This document shows, piece after piece, positions 15,831 through 23,493 of a stretch of DNA of 53,774 nucleotides (positions are counted from its first letter, which is position 1; each line of letters begins with the position of its first letter). The DNA lies in the NCBI GenBank assembly GCA_017451645.1, contig JAFTNZ010000004.1, forward strand, positions 1 to 53,774. Direction: 5' to 3'. Below the pieces are notes generated by a model. It saw nothing but the letters and a program-made list of their open reading frames with translations, made no database searches and was not told where the DNA came from. The translations under genes were made by a program, and so were the position numbers. Origin of the DNA: Bacteroidaceae bacterium. Lineage in GTDB: Bacteria > Bacteroidota > Bacteroidia > Bacteroidales > Bacteroidaceae.

Positions 15831-17559
15831 AACGTCTGAATCTTTCAAATTGGAAAATCACTTCGCCTTTCCGTCCTGCGCTCTCTTCCTTGACTATACG
15901 TTTGGAAGTAGAGGCTACACACGGAATGCCATACTCTTGCAAACGTTTCAGCAATGCAAAGGTGAAGGTAAGTTCACCCATCAGGTGAACGGTCACATTA
16001 TTATCTTTGGCAAGGTCAAGAATCTTTTGAAGGTACTCATCGGCCAAAGATGATATATATGTTTCATTATCCGTTTCGTCAATCATGGGAAAAGGCATAT
16101 CCATGATTTCTCCATAGGCATGTGCTGCTTCCAGTTGTTTGTCACACCATAAGGATGATGGGTGATTGGTAAGGTTGAGGAAGATGGATTTAAGCTCAAT
16201 CTTTTTTTCTATACTAATAAATGACTTTTTGGCAATATCTAAGCATTTGTTAAAAAGTACATCAAATTCTCTTACGAACGTTTCGTAATCTACATCACCT
16301 TTTCCATGATTGACAGAATTTCGTTTCTCTCCAAGTTGAGAGAAATATGGTCTAAGTTCATTTATAATAGGTTCTTTTAGTAGTAAATCGGTTGTTTTTA
16401 TATTATCCTTAAGTGAGCCTTTATAATTTCTATTTTTCACATCATCATCTCCAATACTACAGATAGAACTTATAAACATTCTGAATTTTTTCTTTCCATC
16501 TTTATTTATTCGATATGGAGAATAGCTTGCATACTTATTAGATATTAAAGTTATTATATATTCTTGTCCCATCGTATATGCTTGTGGTAGCATTTTATAA
16601 TGTTTAGCCCATGATATTGCAGCCTCTATATTTTTGTAACTTTTAGTTGGAACAAAACCAAAATCTGTAAGTTTTTCACGTACCCGATTTAATATGTCTT
16701 TAATTGGAGTAGGTATATTTTGTCTTTTTATTGGTTTTACAGAATTATTGATCACAAGCATATATTTTCCTTGCTCAATTTCTGAGATTCTGTTTGTCAG
16801 CAAAGCATTATCAAAATTTTCAAGTGACTTATGAACATCTTCAATTATTTGACTTGTTTCTGATATTTCATCTTTCAAAGCTTTACTTAATTTCTTTATT
16901 CTCCCAAATGTAGTAAACGAACTTGCGATATCAGTATATTGCTGCAGTCTTATCAGATTAGTTAAATTTAAAACTGGAGCAATACGTTCTTCTAACGGTA
17001 TCTCCTTTTTAACTTTATATGCTGTACCTAATTTCTCGAATGCCCCATAGTGGATACTTTTGATATTTATCCTTTTCATGAAGCCTGCATAATTGAAAAG
17101 AATTGTAGAGAACATTGGTATAGAACGGAATGCATGAGTAACATCGAAGTACAATTCATCATTCTCATGTAAATGTTTATATACTTCATCAAAAATATTC
17201 CAAACTTCCTTTTCGCTAAAGCCATCTTCTATTTGGTGCATTGACACAATATCCCAAAACTTAGTATTACGTAAACGGCTTTCCAATCCAATCTTTTCTA
17301 TTTCTTCAATAACCTGATTGGGTTTATCAGGGTCAACATGTCCATTATCATTCCAATTCTTTCTAATGGCTTCTGTTGTACAAAAAATAAGTATTTTATC
17401 GTTTTCTATCCAATCATTGCATAGCACTTTAATCAAAGCTTCTTGGATAAATCTAACAGGCTCTGATATATATTCATTTGAAAAGCGGTATTTACAATTT
17501 ACATAGTTCCCTGTTCCTAAAAAGGATATAAATACTTTTCGTGCCATAATTCTAAGCAT
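15823..17559 (-). CDS. CARF-HEPN ribonuclease (Csx1/Csx2, TM1812-type) with extra C-terminal domain
   Basis: A 578-aa ancillary nuclease of type III immunity. The N-terminal CARF domain begins KVFISFLGTGNY and contains the DxTHG-type motif DVTHAFR (139-145), which binds cyclic oligoadenylate made by Cas10. A HEPN domain follows with RNSVNH (413-418, the R-x4-H RNase motif), so the protein is predicted to cut RNA when activated. Residues from about 458 to 578 form an additional domain (SIFLNLTNHPSSLW, AAHAYGEIMDMPFP, VHLMGELTFTFALLKRL) not needed for CARF-HEPN function. I recognise it only as a type III-associated pattern and cannot name it. A start at 17547 (MARKVF) is possible; the ATG at 17559 gives the 8-nt overlap with card1 seen at other junctions here. 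Confidence 0.9.
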   Translation of the reverse strand: MLRIMARKVFISFLGTGNYVNCKYRFSNEYISEPVRFIQEALIKVLCNDWIENDKILIFCTTEAIRKNWNDNGHVDPDKPNQVIEEIEKIGLESRLRNTKFWDIVSMHQIEDGFSEKEVWNIFDEVYKHLHENDELYFDVTHAFRSIPMFSTILFNYAGFMKRINIKSIHYGAFEKLGTAYKVKKEIPLEERIAPVLNLTNLIRLQQYTDIASSFTTFGRIKKLSKALKDEISETSQIIEDVHKSLENFDNALLTNRISEIEQGKYMLVINNSVKPIKRQNIPTPIKDILNRVREKLTDFGFVPTKSYKNIEAAISWAKHYKMLPQAYTMGQEYIITLISNKYASYSPYRINKDGKKKFRMFISSICSIGDDDVKNRNYKGSLKDNIKTTDLLLKEPIINELRPYFSQLGEKRNSVNHGKGDVDYETFVREFDVLFNKCLDIAKKSFISIEKKIELKSIFLNLTNHPSSLWCDKQLEAAHAYGEIMDMPFPMIDETDNETYISSLADEYLQKILDLAKDNNVTVHLMGELTFTFALLKRLQEYGIPCVASTSKRIVKEESAGRKGEVIFQFERFRRYE

Positions 17560-18646
17560 TGATATTAAATAGTTCGTTGTTGAGTAGAAGATGAAGAGCT
17601 TCTTCGTTTGTCATATTAAAATGATTATCTTGCAGAGAGTATGTGAGAATTTTGTAATCCTCGCATTTTTCTCTAGCTCTATCTGTCATGGGAGTATTCG
17701 TAACAAAAAGAGATTTACAACCTGTGCCTCCATAGTTCCTAACTGCAGAATTGAATTTGTCAATGTCTGTGTTGTCTTCTATCTGGGTTTTACACTCTAC
17801 AAAAAGAAGTTTTTTTCCTGTATTCACAATGATGTCTATTTCATTTTTTGTTGCACTATCTTTATATGGGAATGTACAATTCATCCTTATTTCTATAGCG
17901 TGTTCCCAAGAAGAAATAATAGAAGCAATCCTATATTCAAACCATCCAGCTTTTAATAAAAGATGACGAACATTCTTTGATTTGAGTGTCTTTTTAAGGG
18001 AAATGCCCTTTTTGATTATATTGAAGTAAAATTGTTTGTTTGAAACATCCCATTTGAGATATGAACCATTGGGTAGGTGATGCTCTATTTCATTGCTTCT
18101 ATCACGCATGCGGGCGATTAAGCGGAAAAAGGTTTCTTTATTATAATCATGTAATTCTATGATTTTCAGAACAACATCCTTATCTTCTGTTGAAATATCA
18201 TGGAATCTTATATATTTATCCAATGAATTTCCATATAAGTTCAAATGAACATCTACATCAATATTGATTGTCTCAAAGGTCTTATTTGAGAAATTCCACA
18301 CTTTGTTGTTCTGGTCTACGTAAAAAAGTGTAGCATTTGGCATAAGTGAAAAAATCTTTGAGAAATAAAATGCCCATGGCTTTGTTCCACTTGATATGTT
18401 TATAGAAATCTTCTCGTTCCTAAAATCTTCAGCACATTTTTGCACGTCCCGTTCAATTTCTTCAAGATTAACTGGATCAAATTTTCGTTTTTCAGACTCA
18501 ATCTTTATTTCGGTTGATAATCTTTCAGTCTCTTCTCTCGTCCTATCTGAATATATATATATGATTTTATCAGGATTAGTATAAACTATTCCGTTATATA
18601 CAGGGGCTGTTTGTCCACCTACCAATGTAATATGTATCTTGCTCAT
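17552..18646 (-). CDS. card1: Card1/Can2-type CARF nuclease
   Basis: A 364-aa cyclic-oligoadenylate-activated nuclease. The CARF domain at the N-terminus (ITLVGGQTAPVYNGI; NISSGTKPW at 83-91) is joined by a small helical domain to a C-terminal PD-(D/E)xK domain. Catalytic residues are visible: Glu237 (WFEYRIASI), Asp271 (NEIDII) and Glu284-x-Lys286 (FVECKTQ). Card1/Can2 proteins are known to nick or cut single-stranded or supercoiled DNA (and some RNA) upon cA4 binding, giving dormancy or plasmid and phage clearance. Length matches Card1 (about 370 aa). It sits 23 bp after the inserted ATPase gene and is coupled by an 8-nt overlap to the CARF-HEPN gene, so both effectors should be made together. 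Confidence 0.92.
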   Translation of the reverse strand: MSKIHITLVGGQTAPVYNGIVYTNPDKIIYIYSDRTREETERLSTEIKIESEKRKFDPVNLEEIERDVQKCAEDFRNEKISINISSGTKPWAFYFSKIFSLMPNATLFYVDQNNKVWNFSNKTFETINIDVDVHLNLYGNSLDKYIRFHDISTEDKDVVLKIIELHDYNKETFFRLIARMRDRSNEIEHHLPNGSYLKWDVSNKQFYFNIIKKGISLKKTLKSKNVRHLLLKAGWFEYRIASIISSWEHAIEIRMNCTFPYKDSATKNEIDIIVNTGKKLLFVECKTQIEDNTDIDKFNSAVRNYGGTGCKSLFVTNTPMTDRAREKCEDYKILTYSLQDNHFNMTNEEALHLLLNNELFNINA

Positions 18647-18669
18647 AACATTTATTCTTTTATTACAAA

Positions 18670-20010
18670 TTACACATTCTGTTCCAAAATCTTCTCTATT
18701 TGCCCTACATAGTAGAAGGGTATATTCAGCAGTTTGAATGTCTTTCCATTTGGTGTTTTTACTTCATCTATGGAGAAGGGATTCGACCATATTCTGATGG
18801 CAATGTTGTGAGAAACCATGTCCATATAGATGTGTAAGGACTTCAGCTTGGCATTGTGTCCCGATTTTACCTCGATAGGAATCAGCATACTTTGGTACTG
18901 ATAGAGGAAATCGATCTCTGCATCGGACCCTTGTTTGTCTCTACGCCAATAATTGCGATGCAATGACAGACTGTTGTCGTAGGCTACTAACTCTTGTGCT
19001 ACAATATGTTCGGCTATACGTCCCCGCCATACATCGCAGATGTCTGCTGTAGAGAACACATCGTGCTGTACTCCTGATGCATAGTTGACCAATCCCGTGT
19101 CGAACCACAACAGTTTGGGACGTTTCCGGAAATTCTGCATCAGAGGAATCTGGGTGTCCGAAGTCGGATAAACAAGTTCGGTAAGCATAGCTTTGGCAAT
19201 CGTTTGGAAAGCTTCGCTCATTTCACGTGAACGGCAGGAAGTTCCTCCAAATCCTTCAAACGAAATGGTTTCAGCCGCACTCTTCCAACCATTATCCAAG
19301 ATTGAGCGGATAACCTTTATTTGATTGACACTATTAGTATATTTTTCTACATCGTCCTTGTATGCCTGTATCAGTGACTGATAAATATCAGCACATGAAA
19401 GGATGTCCCGCTTCTCTGCATATTGTACAATCGCTGCAGGCATACCACCAACCAATGTATATTCTCTGAACAGGCGCATCACCCGTTCGTGAACAATCGG
19501 TTGGACATCCAAATTCTTGATGTAGTCAATATCAAAAGTTTCACCTATGCCGTCCAAAAACTCTAAGAACGAACAGGGCCTTAACAACATGAACTGTACA
19601 CGCCCCACGGGGAAAGAAATTTTCCGCACATCCATCACCGTCTCTAACAGAGAGCCTGCCACGATAACGTGTATATGGTTGGCCTCTTCATAGAAGTAGC
19701 GCAAGATAGCTACCGCCCGTTTGGAGTTCTGTATTTCATCGATGAACAGCAATACTGTACCTTCTCTCTGCACCTGTTTCTTATGCATATACATCGACCG
19801 GAGAAGCTGTTGCACGTCGTCCGTCTGTTCAAAAAGCATACGGTCACTCTCACGTTCAAGATTCAAATGAAGGAAACAATCATATTCCTTGGCAAACTCC
19901 GTCACAACAGTTGTCTTTCCCACTTGGCGTACGCCACGCAGGATAAGAGGCTTTCTATTTGGTGACACCTTCCATGCTCTAAGTTTCTCTAATATAGTCC
20001 GTTTTATCAT
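18670..20010 (-). CDS. AAA ATPase with DUF4143 nuclease-like C-terminus
   Basis: A 446-aa protein. The N-terminal AAA domain has Walker A (RGVRQVGKTT, about 25-34) and Walker B (LLFIDEIQN). The C-terminal DUF4143 domain carries a PD-(D/E)xK-like set, AEIDFLY then IEVKSG. Such genes are common and mobile in Bacteroidales; function is poorly known and linked to defence or selfish elements. It interrupts an otherwise continuous csm5-card1 order. It has its own promoter with three 33-bp-spaced palindromes and lies behind a 47-bp hairpin that follows csm5. The same promoter motif survives as a relic at 7168-7282. The effector and adaptation genes downstream may now be transcribed from its promoter. 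Confidence 0.9.
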   Translation of the reverse strand: MIKRTILEKLRAWKVSPNRKPLILRGVRQVGKTTVVTEFAKEYDCFLHLNLERESDRMLFEQTDDVQQLLRSMYMHKKQVQREGTVLLFIDEIQNSKRAVAILRYFYEEANHIHVIVAGSLLETVMDVRKISFPVGRVQFMLLRPCSFLEFLDGIGETFDIDYIKNLDVQPIVHERVMRLFREYTLVGGMPAAIVQYAEKRDILSCADIYQSLIQAYKDDVEKYTNSVNQIKVIRSILDNGWKSAAETISFEGFGGTSCRSREMSEAFQTIAKAMLTELVYPTSDTQIPLMQNFRKRPKLLWFDTGLVNYASGVQHDVFSTADICDVWRGRIAEHIVAQELVAYDNSLSLHRNYWRRDKQGSDAEIDFLYQYQSMLIPIEVKSGHNAKLKSLHIYMDMVSHNIAIRIWSNPFSIDEVKTPNGKTFKLLNIPFYYVGQIEKILEQNV

Positions 20011-20026
20011 ATCATTATTGCTTTAT

Positions 20027-20109
20027 TGTCATAAAATGACGGTGCAAATATATGAAATTTGTCATAAAGTGACGGTATAAATCGGTTGTTTTTGTCATAG
20101 AATGACGGT
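20027..20109 (-). promoter_or_regulatory. ATPase promoter with three 33-bp-spaced palindromes
   Basis: TGTCATAAAATGACGGT or a near copy starts at 20027, 20060 and 20093, exactly 33 bp apart (three helical turns). Each contains GTCAT-N3-ATGAC or a close variant. A minus-strand -7 box TATATTTG lies at 20045-20052 between copies 1 and 2. No good TTTG -33 box is present, which fits an operator- or activator-dependent promoter. Confidence 0.75.
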
Positions 20110-20136
20110 TGGCGCATGCCGTATCTTTGATTCTTA

Positions 20137-20183
20137 TGTGATATAACACATAAAAATAGGTTTGTTTTATGCGTTATATCACA
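20137..20183. terminator. 47-bp hairpin after csm5
   Basis: The arms TGTGATATAACACATAAAA (20137-20155) and its complement (20165-20183) pair over 19 bp with one mismatch around a 9-nt loop. It lies between the csm5 stop and the ATPase promoter. It could end the csm transcript or be a protein site or junction of the inserted ATPase unit. There is no clear U-tract. Confidence 0.5.
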
Positions 20184-20203
20184 AATCTGTTGCTCAAGTG
20201 TTA

Positions 20204-21349
20204 TTACAAGATTGATAATTTTACAAATCCGAATATATCACTATCTTCATCCAACCTTCTTGATTTGGGAAAATCATATTGCTGATATTTATGATTCCCA
20301 GGACGAGATGCTGGAACAATTATATCTTTAAAGTTATCTAACTGCTCAGCCCATGCTCCTGTAATGAAACGCCATCCCGAAGCATGTCCGATACGCAGGA
20401 TGCATTCTTTCCCTTGGATACATGAATTGAATTGTTGAAGGATTTCATTCATTCTTTCTAAATAATCTTCTGCACCACTGTATTGATCATTCTTCAACTC
20501 TGACCAGATATCTATTTCATCTTTTACCAATTTCTTAGTATGGTTGTTAATGAGTTTGAATAATGAATGTATATCAGCCATTTCATTGGGAAATGTGCCT
20601 AAGGATTTAGTTTTTCCTGTTATATTAGGCCAATGAGCCTTAACCCAATCATAATAAGTTTTATCTATATTCATTTGAATAACAGAGTCGTAATCAGGAG
20701 CTATTGCTTCTATGATTTGCGGTTTACTTGAATCCATTAAATCATTACGTTCTCTGATATTCAAATTTATGATTCGGGAAGAAATTTCACATCCTTCTTC
20801 AAAATAGGCATCTCCAATTTTTATGAATCGGAATATGTCGCTATTGGAATCGCTTCCAAACAGTTTTGCTTCAACCTTTTTTGCTTCAACCTTAGTTTTA
20901 CCAGTCCTAAAGTTCTTTTCAGCAACAATAGATTCCAAGTCATTCATTTGCCGAGCAAAAGTAGTGAGTACAGCAGTGCGAACGGCCCCTTTTATAGAAC
21001 TGCCGGGAATATAAGCTCTACCTAAACCATCATGCATACATTCTTTTAGTGTGTCATTTGGGCGAACGGAATGTGCATAATTTACTAATGTGCGCAGAGC
21101 ATATTTTTCTGGGGCTGCATTGTGTCCCATTCTTTGGACGAAATCTTTAGTGTCTCCGTTCCGTTCAATCAATCTTACCCAATCATCAAGATGTTCTATG
21201 CCAATCAAATTTAATATTTTTTTGGGGTCAATCACATAAATATAGGAATCTTCGCCATCGTTGTGTTGTACGAAGTCGGAGTTATTTCGTAAAAAGTTTC
21301 CACTGCCTATATGAACGGGCGTTAATGTTTCTATCTTTACTTTACTCAT
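20204..21349 (-). CDS. csm5: Csm5, type III-A effector subunit
   Basis: A RAMP protein of 381 aa that caps the crRNA 3' end of the Csm complex. The RAMP fold starts VKIETLTPVHIGSGN. The YIPGSSIKGAVRTAVL motif (113-128) is the conserved glycine/serine loop of Csm5, and the second RAMP half ends in a Lys/Arg-rich tail. It immediately follows csm4 (2-bp gap). It is the last subunit gene before the inserted ATPase, and its distinct position at the operon's 3' end is usual for type III-A. Confidence 0.93.
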   Translation of the reverse strand: MSKVKIETLTPVHIGSGNFLRNNSDFVQHNDGEDSYIYVIDPKKILNLIGIEHLDDWVRLIERNGDTKDFVQRMGHNAAPEKYALRTLVNYAHSVRPNDTLKECMHDGLGRAYIPGSSIKGAVRTAVLTTFARQMNDLESIVAEKNFRTGKTKVEAKKVEAKLFGSDSNSDIFRFIKIGDAYFEEGCEISSRIINLNIRERNDLMDSSKPQIIEAIAPDYDSVIQMNIDKTYYDWVKAHWPNITGKTKSLGTFPNEMADIHSLFKLINNHTKKLVKDEIDIWSELKNDQYSGAEDYLERMNEILQQFNSCIQGKECILRIGHASGWRFITGAWAEQLDNFKDIIVPASRPGNHKYQQYDFPKSRRLDEDSDIFGFVKLSIL

Positions 21350-21351
21350 AA

Positions 21352-22335
21352 TTATTCTATTATTACAGGTACAGTCAGCGGTTTGCCACTTCGATATACC
21401 GGATGCATTCGATTGTCATTATAATCAGTTGGGCACAAGTTTACAATCTTACCTTGTAATGGTTGTGATGTTTTTAAGATAGAGCCACTCTGAAACATAT
21501 AGATAGACTTTTTACGTAAATGCCAAAAATCATTTTCCATGCTTCCTGCCATGTATCCACCCCGCTGTATCAATTCAAATCGGGAGTTAGTCAAATCAAG
21601 AGTACACATTTCCTCATTCTGGGGTATATACAAAGAGAGCAACATGTGTGTGTCCGACTTTTTATCAGGCAAAGAAATGTTTGTTTTGTCAACTGTAAAT
21701 TTTCCACCTCCGATGTTCTTGTCTGTGCCTATTCCATTTTCGCCTAAAATGTGGAATAAATCAATCAACTCATCAAGTAGTTCACCTTGAGCATCTGTCA
21801 GACAATACAGACCGGCTTCTTTGTCGAAGAATGTCCAATCAAAGAAAAATGGTTCAGCATCTTGCCCATCAGCACGTGGTACAGCCACCCGTTGATTAAC
21901 TATGGATTTATATGGCTTTTTGAATGAAGAATCTGAAACAGGCAACAAAAAACCATCTTTTAGTTGGTTGGATTGAATATGAACATCTTTACCAGAAATC
22001 AATTCACTCCATAAGCCCTGTTCAATAAAGCGGATGGTTTTCAATTTCTTTCGGGATGTGTATTCCTCACAATCGTCAATGAAAACATTGATTTTTCCAA
22101 GTGGACGCGGAAGGAAATAATATTCCGCATAATAAGGGAATGCAGAACTGAGCGAAAAAGATTCCAAGAAATCAGCGATGTCATCTTTCTCCCCTTGTTG
22201 CACTCTTATTGAAGCCAATGCCGCTGAAAGCGTGTCGCTTTGCAATTGGGATGCAGAAAAATCATAGTTTTCTTTGCCTGTTCCCATGTGCAAAGGCGAC
22301 ATGTCTTTCAGTTTGATAATGGTGTATGTTGCCAT
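21352..22335 (-). CDS. csm4: Csm4, type III-A effector subunit
   Basis: A Cas5-like RAMP subunit, about 327 aa, that holds the crRNA 5' handle and contacts Cas10. It begins MATYTIIKLKDMSPLHMGTG, has the SDTLSAALASI segment typical of Csm4 near residue 40, and contains a Gly-rich loop GIGTDKNIGGGKF. The ATG at 22335 is chosen because it lies one base after the csm3 stop and gives the family N-terminus; a start at 22362 would add nine residues inside csm3. Confidence 0.93.
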   Translation of the reverse strand: MATYTIIKLKDMSPLHMGTGKENYDFSASQLQSDTLSAALASIRVQQGEKDDIADFLESFSLSSAFPYYAEYYFLPRPLGKINVFIDDCEEYTSRKKLKTIRFIEQGLWSELISGKDVHIQSNQLKDGFLLPVSDSSFKKPYKSIVNQRVAVPRADGQDAEPFFFDWTFFDKEAGLYCLTDAQGELLDELIDLFHILGENGIGTDKNIGGGKFTVDKTNISLPDKKSDTHMLLSLYIPQNEEMCTLDLTNSRFELIQRGGYMAGSMENDFWHLRKKSIYMFQSGSILKTSQPLQGKIVNLCPTDYNDNRMHPVYRSGKPLTVPVIIE

Positions 22336-22336
22336 A

Positions 22337-22966
22337 TCAATATGTTTTTTCTTTAGGTTCATTGAGTGTGATTTCTACTTGACCATAACCACGTGAACCA
22401 TGTCCGCCCAAATAGTCATCTTGTAATAATTGAATTGCTTGCTGCAATGTTTCCTTTAATCCTTGTTCATCCTCACCTTCAAAGATGTTGAGTACCATAT
22501 TCAGACAGAATTGAGCACCAGCAGGTACACGTTCGAAGGTTCGGGGATTAGCTTTAGCTGTAACACGATCAATAGCAACCTCTGTTTTACTTTCTGTATA
22601 AGGAAGATCGGTATTACTGAAATCACATGAGTTTATGTCTAGCTCTGCATCACGTACAATAAGTCTAGATGCATGACTCTGTTCATTATCTCCTGAGACC
22701 CCAAACAAAGCTCCTGCTTTATGCAAAGGATTGTTGGTAGGTTTTCCTCCATTAGTTTCTCCATTACAAATTTCAACCAATGCTCTCATTTTACCTTTTA
22801 AAGAGCTGCCTGGTATATAAGGCCTGTTATTTATCGGATTACGAACTACAAATTTATCAGGGCCACCAATATTTAATGCAGCATTGGTTCCACCAATATG
22901 TAAGCCCGTTTTTAAAGTAATAACGCCACTGTATATAACTTTCTTTATTAATTTTATTGTTGCCAT
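22337..22966 (-). CDS. csm3: Csm3, backbone and target-RNA nuclease
   Basis: A 209-aa Cas7-like backbone subunit, present in several copies per complex, that cuts bound target RNA at 6-nt steps. The N-terminal LHIGG, the likely catalytic Asp37 (GGPDKF) and the YIPGSSLKGKMRAL motif (51-64) are all intact, so target RNA cleavage should be functional. The C-terminal Gly-rich loop GGHGSRGYGQV is normal. It has the usual length for Csm3 and sits between csm2 and csm4. Confidence 0.95.
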   Translation of the reverse strand: MATIKLIKKVIYSGVITLKTGLHIGGTNAALNIGGPDKFVVRNPINNRPYIPGSSLKGKMRALVEICNGETNGGKPTNNPLHKAGALFGVSGDNEQSHASRLIVRDAELDINSCDFSNTDLPYTESKTEVAIDRVTAKANPRTFERVPAGAQFCLNMVLNIFEGEDEQGLKETLQQAIQLLQDDYLGGHGSRGYGQVEITLNEPKEKTY

Positions 22967-23002
22967 ATTTATCTTATATTTATGATGTTAATAATCTAAA
23001 TT

Positions 23003-23476
23003 CTAATCTTTACCGCCATATGCTTTATGATACGCCAAAATGGCTTCGATAAAATTGCAGAAGTTTTGATATGACTTCTGATCAATTACATCTGTAAAAC
23101 ATTTATCAAATATCAGTTTGAATAATTTTAATCCTTGATTCTTATCATCACGTCCTAGTGCATAGGCGACTTTGGGCTTTAACAAATAGAATGAGGCTTT
23201 TTCTTTTTCAAATTCTCCCATTTGAATTCGTTTAATTTCTCCATAAATACTTCGTATTTTTGAATTAGTCAAATTGTTGTCAGCCATATACTTTCCTGCA
23301 GATTCTGCATAAACAACCATTTCATGGGTAGCTTCTTGCTTAATCCATTCATTATTATACTGTAGTTTGGAGAAATACGATTCCGCATTCTCTTTAGGCT
23401 CATTACCTTTGAATCCGCTAAAACCATTATTTCTTGGTCCAGAATTCATAAATCTTTCTCTTTTTGGTTGATCCAT
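23003..23476 (-). CDS. csm2: Csm2, small subunit
   Basis: The 157-aa alpha-helical small subunit that lines the target-RNA channel of the Csm complex. After a disordered, Asn/Gly-rich N-terminus of about 30 residues come helices with the Csm2-like segments AESAGKYMADNNLTNSKIRSI and PKVAYALGRDD. It lies 17 bp after cas10 and 36 bp before csm3. Family assignment rests on these motifs and on gene order. Confidence 0.9.
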   Translation of the reverse strand: MDQPKRERFMNSGPRNNGFSGFKGNEPKENAESYFSKLQYNNEWIKQEATHEMVVYAESAGKYMADNNLTNSKIRSIYGEIKRIQMGEFEKEKASFYLLKPKVAYALGRDDKNQGLKLFKLIFDKCFTDVIDQKSYQNFCNFIEAILAYHKAYGGKD

Positions 23477-23493
23477 AATCTTAAATTTTATAG

